8,810 nt of DNA from Paracoccaceae bacterium (lineage in GTDB: Bacteria; Pseudomonadota; Alphaproteobacteria; Rhodobacterales; Rhodobacteraceae), in assembly GCA_030626365.1 (NCBI GenBank), contig DAOUPC010000104.1, positions 1-8,810 on the forward strand, in the 5' to 3' direction. Numbering within the stretch: the first letter of the stretch is position 1; each line of letters begins with the position of its first letter. Below the pieces are notes generated by a model. That model did not search any database. It was not told the DNA's origin and was given only the letters and a program-made list of their open reading frames with translations. A program made the translations under genes and the position numbers. Below are positions 1 through 7,256 of the stretch, piece after piece.

Positions 1-2499
1 GCTGCTGTCTTCGCCGGGATACCGCTCAAGCCAGACCTCTTCCATGGTGAACACCAGGATCGGGGCCAGCCAGGCGGTCAGGCGGTGAAACAGAATGTCC
101 AGAACGGTGCGCGCCGCACGACGGCGCGTGCTGTCACCATCGCAATACAGCGCATCCTTGCGGATATCGAAATAGAACGCCGACAAATCGATCGTGGCAA
201 AGTTGAACACCGCCTGAAACACGCCCTGAAAGTCATACGAATTGTAACCCGCGCGCACCTGTTCATCCAGTTCCGAAACCCTGTGCAATACCCAGCGTTC
301 CAGATCAGGCATATCCGCCGGATTCATCCGGTCACTTTCCGAGAAATCCGCCAGCGAGCCCAGCAAAAACCGAACCGTGTTGCGCAATCGGCGATAGCTG
401 TCGGCCACACCCTTCAGGATTTCCGGGCCGATCCGGTGGTCATGCACATAATCGGTCTGGGCCACCCACAGGCGCAGAATGTCGGCACCATATTGTTTGG
501 TCACCTGTTCCGGCAGGATGGTATTGCCCAGCGACTTGGACATCTTGATGCCCTTGGCGTCCAGCGTAAAGGCATGCGTTACCACCGCGCGGTAAGGCGC
601 ACGCCCCTTGGTGCCACAGGCCTGCAACATCGAGGAATGAAACCAACCCCGGTGCTGGTCGGTGCCTTCAAGGTAAACATCGGCAATGCCGTCCGGCGCG
701 CCATCTTCCCGGTCACGCAGCACAAAGGCGTGGGTCGATCCGGAATCAAACCAGACGTCCAGAATATCGAACACCTGATCGTAATCATCGCCGCTGTAAT
801 CACCCCCCAGGAACCGCTCCTTGGCCCCGTCCTTGTACCAGGCATCCGCGCCTTCGGCCTCGAACGCCTGCAGGATGCGGGCATTGACCGCCTCGTCGCG
901 CAACAGGTAATCGTTATCCGTCGGCTGCCCGCCGCGTTTGGTGAAACAGGTCAGCGGCACACCCCAGGCACGCTGGCGGCTCAGCACCCAGTCGGGCCGC
1001 GCCTCGATCATCGAATACAGCCGGTTACGCCCGGTTTTGGGCGTCCAGGTCACCAGTTCATCGATGCTGGTCAGGGCGCGTTCGCGGATCGTCTTGCCAT
1101 AGGTGTCCTGCCCATCGCCCACCGTCTTGTCGACAGCGGCAAACCATTGCGGCGTATTGCGGAAAATCAGCGGTGCCTTGGAACGCCAGCTGTGCGGATA
1201 GGAATGTTTCACCCGCCCCCGTGCGATCAGCGCGCCACACCCTGCCAGCGCGTCGATCACCCGCTTGTTGGCATCCTTTTCCTTACCCTTGTGGTCCATG
1301 ATCCGTGCCCCACCAAACAGTGGCAGGTCAGTACGGTACGATCCGTCCTCAAGCACGTTATAGGTCATCACCAGACCGTGCCGGACCCCCAGCACAAAGT
1401 CGTCCGCGCCATGGCTGGGCGCGGTATGCACAAAGCCGGTCCCGGCCTCATCCGTCACATGATCACCAGGCAGCATCGGCACATCATAGTCCCATTCGCC
1501 ATTGCCATCGGCAATGTCACGGAACGGATGCGCGCAGATCATCAGGTCAAGCTGGTTGGCCGATACATCGCGCAAACGCTCATAGCTGTCGACCTTTGCC
1601 GCCCGAAACACATCAGCGGCCAGATTGTCGGACAGCAGATACTGCTCTCCGACCTTGGCCCAGTTTTCATCGGGGGCGGCGGTCACTTCGTACAGGCCAT
1701 AGGACAGGTCCGGATGAAACGCGACGGCGCGGTTTGACGGAATGGTCCAGGCGGTGGTCGTCCAGATCACCACATTAACGCCCAGCAAGTCCGAGCGCGC
1801 ACCGCTGGGTTCCAGCGCCCGGATCACCGGGAACTTTACCCAGATCGTGTGACTGGTGTGGTCGTGATATTCGACTTCGGCCTCGGCCAGCGCGGTTTTC
1901 TCAACCGGCGACCACATCACGGGCTTGGACCCCTGATAAAGCGTGCCGTTCATCAAAAGCTTCTGGAACTCCTCGGCGATCACCCGCTCGGCGTGGAAAT
2001 CCATCGTCATATAGGGGTTTTCCCACTTACCGGTCACCCCCAGGCGTTTGAATTCCTCGCGCTGGATATCAATCCAGCCGCGCGCAAAATCCCGGCATTC
2101 CTGACGGAATTCCAGCACCGGCACCTGGTCCTTGTCCTGACCTTTCTGGCGGTACTTTTCTTCGATCTTCCATTCAATCGGCAGGCCGTGACAATCCCAG
2201 CCGGGCACATAGCGCGCATCGCGGCCCATCATCTGTTGGGATCGCACAATCATGTCCTTTAGGACCTTGTTCAGCGCGTGACCGATATGCAGATGGCCGT
2301 TGGCATAGGGGGGACCGTCATGCAGGATAAAGGGCGCGCGGGTCTCTGACGTGGCCTTTTCGCGCAAGCGGTCATAAACCCCGATCTTTTGCCAGCGGTC
2401 CAGCCAGCCGGGTTCGCGTTTGGGCAGGCCCGCCCGCATGGGAAAATCGGTTTTGGGCAGGTTCAGTGTGGATTTATAGTCGGGCGTTTCGGCGCACAT
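1..2499 (-). CDS. ileS: Isoleucyl-tRNA synthetase, N-terminal 833 codons (3' end outside window)
   Basis: Cytoplasmic class I aminoacyl-tRNA synthetase that charges tRNA-Ile with isoleucine and edits mischarged valine. The reading frame is open from the ATG at 2499 to the window edge. Residues 61-78 carry the nucleotide-binding signature with HIGH at 71-74, and KMSKS lies at 652-656. The CP1 editing domain lies between them: a threonine-rich motif WTTTAWTIP at 246-254 and HTAPSHGADDF at 358-368, whose D367 matches the editing aspartate known as D342 in E. coli. YRRLRNTVRFLLGSL, after KMSKS, opens the anticodon-binding helical domain. The zinc-binding C-terminal end is not in the window. The start is supported by AAGGA about 9 bases upstream and by the usual distance to HIGH. 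One small oddity is alanine at 250, where E. coli IleS has proline. Identification is secure from the motifs. Confidence 0.98.
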   Translation of the reverse strand, partial: MCAETPDYKSTLNLPKTDFPMRAGLPKREPGWLDRWQKIGVYDRLREKATSETRAPFILHDGPPYANGHLHIGHALNKVLKDMIVRSQQMMGRDARYVPGWDCHGLPIEWKIEEKYRQKGQDKDQVPVLEFRQECRDFARGWIDIQREEFKRLGVTGKWENPYMTMDFHAERVIAEEFQKLLMNGTLYQGSKPVMWSPVEKTALAEAEVEYHDHTSHTIWVKFPVIRALEPSGARSDLLGVNVVIWTTTAWTIPSNRAVAFHPDLSYGLYEVTAAPDENWAKVGEQYLLSDNLAADVFRAAKVDSYERLRDVSANQLDLMICAHPFRDIADGNGEWDYDVPMLPGDHVTDEAGTGFVHTAPSHGADDFVLGVRHGLVMTYNVLEDGSYRTDLPLFGGARIMDHKGKEKDANKRVIDALAGCGALIARGRVKHSYPHSWRSKAPLIFRNTPQWFAAVDKTVGDGQDTYGKTIRERALTSIDELVTWTPKTGRNRLYSMIEARPDWVLSRQRAWGVPLTCFTKRGGQPTDNDYLLRDEAVNARILQAFEAEGADAWYKDGAKERFLGGDYSGDDYDQVFDILDVWFDSGSTHAFVLRDREDGAPDGIADVYLEGTDQHRGWFHSSMLQACGTKGRAPYRAVVTHAFTLDAKGIKMSKSLGNTILPEQVTKQYGADILRLWVAQTDYVHDHRIGPEILKGVADSYRRLRNTVRFLLGSLADFSESDRMNPADMPDLERWVLHRVSELDEQVRAGYNSYDFQGVFQAVFNFATIDLSAFYFDIRKDALYCDGDSTRRRAARTVLDILFHRLTAWLAPILVFTMEEVWLERYPGEDSS

Positions 2500-2580
2500 G
2501 TGGGGCGTCCTTGAATTGGTCTGTGAATGTGTCTGGCTTTGGGGGGCGATGTGGTCGGTGCGATGGCTCAAACACCTGTA

Positions 2581-2608
2581 CCCGGCGTCTGAGGTTCACA
2601 GCGCCGGG
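2581..2608 (-). promoter_or_regulatory. 7-bp hairpin in the ileS leader
   Basis: CCCGGCG (2581-2587) and CGCCGGG (2602-2608) are perfect inverted copies separated by 14 bases, all G/C. No T-run follows on the minus strand, so it is not a classical intrinsic terminator for the upstream operon. It could be a weak Rho-assisted end of that operon or a structural element in the ileS 5' leader. The rest of 2500-2694 shows no T-box-like element and no leader peptide rich in Ile codons. Confidence 0.4.
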
Positions 2609-2653
2609 AAAATAATTCGAATAATGATCAGGCGTGGCTGGATCATGGGTCGG

Positions 2654-2682
2654 GTTATAGGCGCGGGCAGCAGCGGCGTAAA
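2654..2682 (-). promoter_or_regulatory. Candidate sigma-70-type promoter for ileS
   Basis: On the minus strand, TTTACG (2682-2677, 4 of 6 to TTGACA) is followed by a 17-base spacer and TATAAC (2659-2654, 5 of 6 to TATAAT). It begins 12 bases after the stop codon of the upstream transporter gene. It would place the transcript start near 2647 and give ileS a leader of about 150 bases. This is a consensus match only; no transcript evidence is available. Confidence 0.45.
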
Positions 2683-2694
2683 GTGGGCTGTGCA

Positions 2695-3465
2695 CTAAGC
2701 CTGAAACAGCGTCCCCACACCATAGGCGATCACCGCCGCCGTGCCGCCGATCAACAATGTCTCACCACCCGACCGCCACCAGGATTTCAGCGACCAGCGG
2801 CTTTTCAGCGTGCCGATGACAAAAAATGCCGCCCCCGTCATCCAGGCCGACAGGGTGAATGCATTTTCAAGCGCCAGCAGAAAGGGGATCAGCGGGATCA
2901 GACCGGCGACCAGAAACGACAGGAACGTCGCCAGGGCCGCGCGCATCGGGTGCGGATCGACCCCGCCCAGCCCATATTCGCCCTCAAGCATCAGGGCGAT
3001 CCATGTGTCATGATCTGCGGTAATTGCCTTGGTTGCCTCATCCAGCACCTTGCCCGACAGCCCCTTGCGGGCCAGGATTGCCCGCACTTCGCACCGCTCT
3101 CCTTCCGGGTTCTCGGCGATTTGGCGCACCTCGATTGCCCGGATACGTTCAAGGTTATCGCGTTCGGCACGTGCGCCGGAATAATTGCCCGCAGCCATCG
3201 AAAACCCATCCGCCAGCACATTGGCCATCCCCAGCGCGATGATCACAAACGGCGAAAGCCCCGCACCGGCCACCCCGGCAACGATGGCAAAGGTCGTCAC
3301 CGACCCGTCGATCGACCCATAGACCACATCACGCAACACCCCGCGCCCCGGTGGGGCATCGATCCGCGCGGCAATTTCCTGATGACTGTGCCCGTGGTCT
3401 GACCCGTGGTCTGACCCGTGGTCTGGTCGGTGGTCTGGTCGGTGATCTGGTCGGTGGTCGCTCAT
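2695..3465 (-). CDS. VIT1/CCC1-family iron/manganese transporter with His/Asp-rich N-terminal repeat
   Basis: 256-residue inner-membrane protein of the vacuolar iron transporter family, which moves Fe2+ or Mn2+ out of the cytosol. Hydrophobic segments lie near residues 47-69, 73-96, 176-199, 205-221 and 234-253, the usual five. The first carries the family signature YGSIDGSVTTFAIVAG (D53); the second carries NVLADGFSMAAG (D86, M90). The long loop 98-172 between TM2 and TM3 is rich in Glu (E101, E106, E112, E118, E121, E123, E126) and has M159/E161/E163, matching the cytoplasmic metal-binding domain of VIT proteins. Residues 3-26 are six DHxx tetrapeptides followed by SH, an unusual extra metal-binding tail. 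The ATG overlaps the stop of the upstream YcjF-type gene (ATGA), with AGGGGG about 11 bases before it. Substrate (Fe versus Mn) cannot be told from sequence. Confidence 0.93.
   Translation of the reverse strand: MSDHRPDHRPDHRPDHGSDHGSDHGHSHQEIAARIDAPPGRGVLRDVVYGSIDGSVTTFAIVAGVAGAGLSPFVIIALGMANVLADGFSMAAGNYSGARAERDNLERIRAIEVRQIAENPEGERCEVRAILARKGLSGKVLDEATKAITADHDTWIALMLEGEYGLGGVDPHPMRAALATFLSFLVAGLIPLIPFLLALENAFTLSAWMTGAAFFVIGTLKSRWSLKSWWRSGGETLLIGGTAAVIAYGVGTLFQA
3388..3459 (-). repeat. Six in-frame 12-bp tandem repeats encoding DHxx
   Basis: On the coding strand the units are GACCACCGACCA, GATCACCGACCA, GACCACCGACCA, GACCACGGGTCA, GACCACGGGTCA and GACCACGGGCAC. They encode DHRP three times, DHGS twice and DHGH once, directly after Met-Ser. 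The near-identity of the units at DNA level points to recent slippage or duplication, and the copy number probably varies among relatives. The His/Asp pairs suggest divalent metal capture at the cytoplasmic N-terminus of the transporter. Confidence 0.9.
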
Positions 3466-4484
3466 TTGTCGTGATCCCCCTGGCGTCGAAACAACCCGCC
3501 CAGCGCCCGCGTGACAACGCCGCGCACCGAAGGGCGGCGACCGGGCGAAAACGGCAGCGGGCGGCAGACCTCTATCGCGGCCACGCCAACCCGCGCGCTT
3601 AGCGCACCATTGACCAGCCCCTCGCCAAAGCGACGCGACAGTTTGCTCAGGATCGACCCGCCCAGGATCGGTTCCAGCAGGTCATCGCCCACGGCCACGG
3701 CCCCAGTGGCCAGAAGGTGCGCAAAAATCGCACGGGTCAGCCGCCATGACCCCAGAAAACCGGACCGCCCGCCATAGATTTCCGCCACCCGCCGGATCAT
3801 TCGCAAGCTAGAGGTCAGCGCCACCACCACATCCGCCAGCGCAATCGGCACCAGCGCGGTAACCGTCGCAACCTGACGCGCGCCGGCCTCTACCTCGCGC
3901 AGGGCGGCGGCGTCCAGCGGGGCCAGCAGGGTCGTTTCCGTCAGCGACAACAGGCCAGCAGCGTCAAACTGTTCTTCGGCGCGCTCAGCCAAACGCTGGC
4001 GGCCCCATTCGGTGTCCTCGCGCCCGCGATAAAAGACAATCAGGCGGTCCGTGACCTGACGCGCCTGCGCCAGGTCATCCGCCGCCAGCGCCGCCGCCCC
4101 GGCCCGCTGCAACGTGTCGATCCGCCCAAGCCGGGCAATGGCCGCGATTTCACGCAAGCCAATGGCCAGCAACACCAGCAACAGCGCCCCCACCAATCCC
4201 GCAACGCCCCAGCCCAAAACCGGCGCACGCGCCAACAGGGCGGTAACAAAATCCCACACGGCCACCGAAATCGCCGCCCCAATGACCGAGGCCGACAATC
4301 CCCAGAACCAGCGCGCCAGCCGTGACGGTTTGCGCCCCGCAACACGGGCCGCCACCTGCATCGCCTGTCCGGTGGGTTCAGGCAGGCCAAGGTCGGGCAC
4401 CGGGGCCGCGTCAGACACGCTTGGTTGTGGGCTGTCCAGATCAAACAGAACCGGGCCTTGCGTCTTGTCCTGCCCATCCATCAT
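3462..4484 (-). CDS. ycjF: YcjF-type inner-membrane protein (TIGR01620 / UPF0283, DUF697)
   Basis: 340-residue membrane protein of the family that accompanies YcjX in proteobacteria; its biochemical role is not established, but in E. coli the pair belongs to the stress-induced ycjXF genes. Residues 1-50 are a polar, Pro/Asp-rich cytoplasmic tail. Two membrane segments lie at about 60-84 and 89-112, followed by an amphipathic helical region (113-200). The C-terminal DUF697 domain (about 205-310) has the family pattern ALVPIALADVVVALTSS, then RRFGEGLVNGALSARVGVAAIEVCRPLPF. The start ATG at 4484 overlaps the TGA of the preceding GNAT gene (ATGA) and has a perfect AAAGGAGGG eight bases upstream. 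The downstream transporter start overlaps its own stop. An acetyltransferase gene sits between it and ycjX, whereas the two are adjacent in E. coli. Confidence 0.93.
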   Translation of the reverse strand: MMDGQDKTQGPVLFDLDSPQPSVSDAAPVPDLGLPEPTGQAMQVAARVAGRKPSRLARWFWGLSASVIGAAISVAVWDFVTALLARAPVLGWGVAGLVGALLLVLLAIGLREIAAIARLGRIDTLQRAGAAALAADDLAQARQVTDRLIVFYRGREDTEWGRQRLAERAEEQFDAAGLLSLTETTLLAPLDAAALREVEAGARQVATVTALVPIALADVVVALTSSLRMIRRVAEIYGGRSGFLGSWRLTRAIFAHLLATGAVAVGDDLLEPILGGSILSKLSRRFGEGLVNGALSARVGVAAIEVCRPLPFSPGRRPSVRGVVTRALGGLFRRQGDHDK

Positions 4485-4930
4485 ATCGCGGCCCTCCTTT
4501 GCCAGACATAATGGATGTCGGGCAGGTTTTCATCATTGTCCGCGCCATCGCCACGCCCGGTTTCGGTGAACTCGGCACGCACATAGAACCGTTGCGCGCC
4601 GGTATTGGCGGCGAACACGCGCAGTTCCAACCGGCTGGAACTGGCCCTGGCACGATTCAGCAACCGCAGGCCAACCTTGTCACCCCGGTTCTGACTGGCA
4701 ACATACAAGGCCCGGATTTCTTCGCCATCACGGGCAATGAACCCGACCACATCACCCCCGATGACGGCAACGCTTACCCAGCCCCAGTCGATCATCTCGC
4801 CACAAAAGGCAATGATTTCGGCCCCTGAATACAGCTTGGGCATCCAGACGGTCTGGTCCTGAAACTGCGCAAGGATTGCCCCGGTCACCCCGGCGTCGGT
4901 GGAACGGGCGGGCCTGAAGGTGACGTTCAC
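4481..4930 (-). CDS. GNAT-family N-acetyltransferase
   Basis: 149-residue single-domain protein of the GNAT fold, predicted to transfer an acetyl group from acetyl-CoA to an amine. MNVTFRPARSTDA is a typical first strand and helix. Motif A is IRALYVASQNRGDKVGLRLL (72-91), and NTGAQRFYVRAEF (109-121) corresponds to the usual N..A..FY...GF. Motif A is slightly degenerate: where most members read RGxGxG, this one has RGDKVG (82-87), with Lys in place of the middle Gly. The start is GTG, overlapping the ycjX stop as GTGA, with GGGGA upstream. It is locked between ycjX and ycjF by 4-base overlaps on both sides, which suggests its target lies in the same process, but the substrate is unknown. Confidence 0.85.
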   Translation of the reverse strand: MNVTFRPARSTDAGVTGAILAQFQDQTVWMPKLYSGAEIIAFCGEMIDWGWVSVAVIGGDVVGFIARDGEEIRALYVASQNRGDKVGLRLLNRARASSSRLELRVFAANTGAQRFYVRAEFTETGRGDGADNDENLPDIHYVWQRRAAI

Positions 4931-6360
4931 AACCTGTCCCCGATCAGAAATTCGGCCGCCCGGTCCAGCCGGATATGCGGCGGGCCATCACCGGGTTTCA
5001 GCGTCAGTTGCGCCGGCGCAAAATTCATCATCCGATAGTCACCGTCCAGCCAGCTTTGTGCCCCCTCCCGCGCCGGCCCAAGCAGACGCGCGGGGTTTTC
5101 CGGCAGCGCACCGGGATAAAGCGCGCCCTGTTGGCCGGTCTCTGACAGGGTGCCGCGCACACAAGGCAGGTCACGCCCGTCATGGCGGCGCATTTCTTCG
5201 GTGGTGGCGCGCAGGGATGCAATGGACAGGGCGGCGGTTTCAGCCCCCGCAAACCGGGCACGGTCGCGGGCATCACGGGTCAGGGCCTCAATTATTGCGG
5301 TCAGGCGGGGGTGTTGGGTGTGGTGCAGATGGTCCGCCTTGGTTGCGGCAAACAATATCCGGTCCACCCGCCGCCCACGCAGCAGGCGCGACAGGAACGC
5401 ATTGCGCCCCGGTCGAAAGGCCCCAAGGATTTCGGCCATCGCCTTGCGCATATCCTCGACCGCCTTTGGCCCGGCATGGATCGCCCCCAGCGCATCCACC
5501 AGCACCACCTGCCGGTCGATCCGCGAAAAGTGGTCGCGAAAGAACGGTTTGACCACGTGCGTTTTATACGCCTCGTACCGGCGCTCCATCTCGCGGTGCA
5601 GTGATCCGCGCTTTGACGGGCCGGTGAACGGAACCGGCGCAAATGTCAGCACCGGAGAGCCCGCCAGATCACCCGGCAGCAAAAACCGCCCCGGCGTGCA
5701 ATCAGAATACCCCTGCGCGCGCGCACCATTCAGATACGTGGTGAACCGCCGGGCCAGATCCTGTGCCAGCCCTTCGTCATGGTCAGCCTGCGCATCAACG
5801 CGGCGCGCGTGGTCCATGAAACCCTGCGCACAGGTGCGTTTGTTCAGACGTGACAGGGTATCATCGGCCCAAGTGTCATAGGTTTTGTCCAGCAACGCCA
5901 GATCCAACAACCATTCACCGGGGTAATCGACGATATCAAGATGCACCGTGCGCGCCCCCCTGACCCCCGCAAGCATCCCCACCGGGCGCACCCGCAGCGA
6001 CAGGCGCAGTTCCGATATCGCCCGCGTACTGTCGGGCCAGTGCGGACTGGCCGAGGTCAGCGCGCCCAGATGGGTTTCAAAGTCGAACCGTGGCACCATG
6101 TCGTCGGGCTGAGGTTGCAAAAAGGCGGCCTCGATCCGCCCCTCTTGCGCGCCAAGCAGCCCCGGCATCCGCCCCCGGTCCAGCAGATTGGCCACCAGCG
6201 AGGTGATGAACACCGTCTTGCCAGCCCGCGCAAGGCCGGTCACACCCAGCCGGATCACCGGCTCGAACAGGGATCGCGAAACCGCGTCGCCGGCCCGTTC
6301 GGCCCCGCGCACCAGCCCCTCAGCGAGATTAGATATAACCAAACCGGTTTCCTGCCCCAA
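4927..6360 (-). CDS. ycjX: YcjX-type P-loop GTPase (DUF463)
   Basis: Predicted cytosolic, membrane-associated GTP-binding protein of the YcjX family, stress-induced in enterobacteria. Walker A is GLARAGKT (42-49); DIVDYPGEWLLDL (142-154) holds the G3-like DYPG; FAATKADHL (337-345) is the G4-like TKxD motif. The 477 residues are close to the E. coli protein. A TAA stop lies directly before codon 1, so the frame cannot start earlier. The listed start is TTG at 6360 with poor ribosome-site spacing. TTG at 6342 has AGGAA five bases upstream, and GTG at 6312 has GAGG five bases upstream; both keep the P-loop intact, so the start is uncertain by up to 16 codons. It is the first gene of a four-gene overlapping operon and is divergent from truA. 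Confidence 0.93.
   Translation of the reverse strand: MGQETGLVISNLAEGLVRGAERAGDAVSRSLFEPVIRLGVTGLARAGKTVFITSLVANLLDRGRMPGLLGAQEGRIEAAFLQPQPDDMVPRFDFETHLGALTSASPHWPDSTRAISELRLSLRVRPVGMLAGVRGARTVHLDIVDYPGEWLLDLALLDKTYDTWADDTLSRLNKRTCAQGFMDHARRVDAQADHDEGLAQDLARRFTTYLNGARAQGYSDCTPGRFLLPGDLAGSPVLTFAPVPFTGPSKRGSLHREMERRYEAYKTHVVKPFFRDHFSRIDRQVVLVDALGAIHAGPKAVEDMRKAMAEILGAFRPGRNAFLSRLLRGRRVDRILFAATKADHLHHTQHPRLTAIIEALTRDARDRARFAGAETAALSIASLRATTEEMRRHDGRDLPCVRGTLSETGQQGALYPGALPENPARLLGPAREGAQSWLDGDYRMMNFAPAQLTLKPGDGPPHIRLDRAAEFLIGDRL
6332..6360 (-). promoter_or_regulatory. Weak candidate promoter for the ycjX operon
   Basis: On the minus strand TTGGGG (6360-6355, 3 of 6 to consensus), a 17-base spacer and TATATC (6337-6332, 4 of 6) stand out as the only AT-rich patch in the ycjX/truA divergent region. 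If used, transcription would begin near 6325 and the GTG at 6312 with GAGG before it would be the ycjX start. The match is weak and lies within the longest possible reading frame. No convincing promoter for truA is seen in 6361-6460. Confidence 0.25.
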
Positions 6361-6460
6361 TTACCTGATGCCAAGATAGGCGCGCGCCGGGGCCGTTACC
6401 AGAGGCGATCCCGGCCAGCTTTGCCTTGCCGAACGGGTGCCGCCGCGTTACCAGCGCCCC

Positions 6461-7228
6461 ATGCCCCGTTATGCCCTCAAAGTTGAATACCACGGCGCGC
6501 CGTTTGTCGGCTGGCAGCGTCAAAAGGAATTGCCGTCAGTGCAGGGCGCAATCGAGACCGCACTGGGGCGGCTACAACCCGGCGCGCACACCATCGCCGC
6601 CGCAGGGCGCACCGATGCGGGCGTGCATGCGGTGGGACAGGTGGCGCATTGCGACATGGCGCGGGACTGGGACCCGTTTCGCCTGTCAGAGGCGCTGAAC
6701 TATCACCTGAAACCTGACCCGGTGGCGATTGTCGCCGCGGCACGGGTTGCGGACGACTGGCACGCAAGGTTCTCGGCGATCGAACGCCAGTACCTGTTTC
6801 GCATCCTGATGCGGCGCGCCCCGGCCACGCATGACAACGGACAGGTCTGGCAGATCAGTCGCCAACTGGACGTGGCGGCGATGCAGGCGGGGGCGGACAT
6901 GCTGGTGGGACGCCATGATTTCACCACCTTCCGGTCGGTCATCTGTCAGGCAAACAGCCCGGTCAAAACACTGGATGAGTTGCGGATCGAGCGGGTCGAT
7001 GGTTTCTGCGGACCAGAGGTGCATTTTCACGTCCGCGCCCGGTCGTTCCTGCACAATCAGGTGCGCAGCTTTGTCGGCACGCTGGAACATGTGGGGGCCG
7101 GGTCATGGGCCCCCAAAGACGTCCGCACAGCGCTTGAGGCACGCAACCGCGCCGCCTGCGGCACCGTATGCCCGCCGCAGGGTCTGTATCTGGAAAGGGT
7201 CGGCTATAAGGACGATCCGTTCGCCTGA
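6461..7228 (+). CDS. truA: tRNA pseudouridine(38-40) synthase TruA
   Basis: 255-residue enzyme that isomerises uridine to pseudouridine at positions 38, 39 and 40 of the anticodon stem-loop of many tRNAs. The N-terminus MPRYALKVEYHGAPFVGWQRQ is the family start, and AAAGRTDAGVHAVGQ contains the catalytic aspartate D52. HDFTTFRS and the C-terminal RSFLHNQVRSFVGTLEHVG motif are also present. The ATG at 6461 is preferred over an in-frame GTG at 6437 because it aligns with the family start, although no good Shine-Dalgarno precedes either. His11 stands where most members have Asp in the YDG motif, not a catalytic position. The gene is alone on the plus strand: ycjX diverges upstream and the rhodanese-like gene converges 23 bases downstream. 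Confidence 0.97.
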   Translation: MPRYALKVEYHGAPFVGWQRQKELPSVQGAIETALGRLQPGAHTIAAAGRTDAGVHAVGQVAHCDMARDWDPFRLSEALNYHLKPDPVAIVAAARVADDWHARFSAIERQYLFRILMRRAPATHDNGQVWQISRQLDVAAMQAGADMLVGRHDFTTFRSVICQANSPVKTLDELRIERVDGFCGPEVHFHVRARSFLHNQVRSFVGTLEHVGAGSWAPKDVRTALEARNRAACGTVCPPQGLYLERVGYKDDPFA

Positions 7229-7229
7229 T

Positions 7230-7256
7230 AACCCACCCTGACGCGTGTGGTTTATT
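7230..7256. terminator. Possible bidirectional terminator between truA and the rhodanese gene
   Basis: AACC-CAC (7230-7236) can pair with GTG-T-GGTT (7245-7252) with one bulged T and an 8-base loop, giving a 7-bp stem; TATT follows on the plus strand. It occupies the whole gap between two convergent genes, the expected place for a shared terminator. The stem is short and the T-tract poor on both strands. Confidence 0.35.

Noticed and set aside
85..1737. A 550-codon open frame on the plus strand
   Set aside because: It is exactly antisense to ileS, whose HIGH, editing and KMSKS motifs prove the minus-strand frame. The translation shows no domain, and long antisense frames are common in GC-rich genes.
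2600..2640. TTCGAA-centred palindrome ATTCGAAT in the ileS leader as an operator
   Set aside because: The symmetry stops at 8 bp, which is expected by chance in an AT-rich patch.
2474..2695. A 73-codon minus-strand frame across the ileS leader, considered as a leader peptide
   Set aside because: It starts at GTG without a ribosome site, runs into ileS out of frame, and has no Ile-codon cluster as attenuation would need.
2683..3402. A 239-codon plus-strand frame opposite the VIT transporter
   Set aside because: The minus-strand frame has the VIT signatures and five membrane segments; the plus frame has no recognisable domain.
3388..3459. A CRISPR-like or regulatory DNA repeat
   Set aside because: The units are 12 bp without spacers and stay in frame within the transporter gene, so they are a coding tandem repeat.
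5150..5881. A 243-codon plus-strand frame, and others opposite ycjX and ycjF
   Set aside because: Arg/Ser/Pro-rich translations antisense to clear family members, without ribosome sites; they are composition artefacts.
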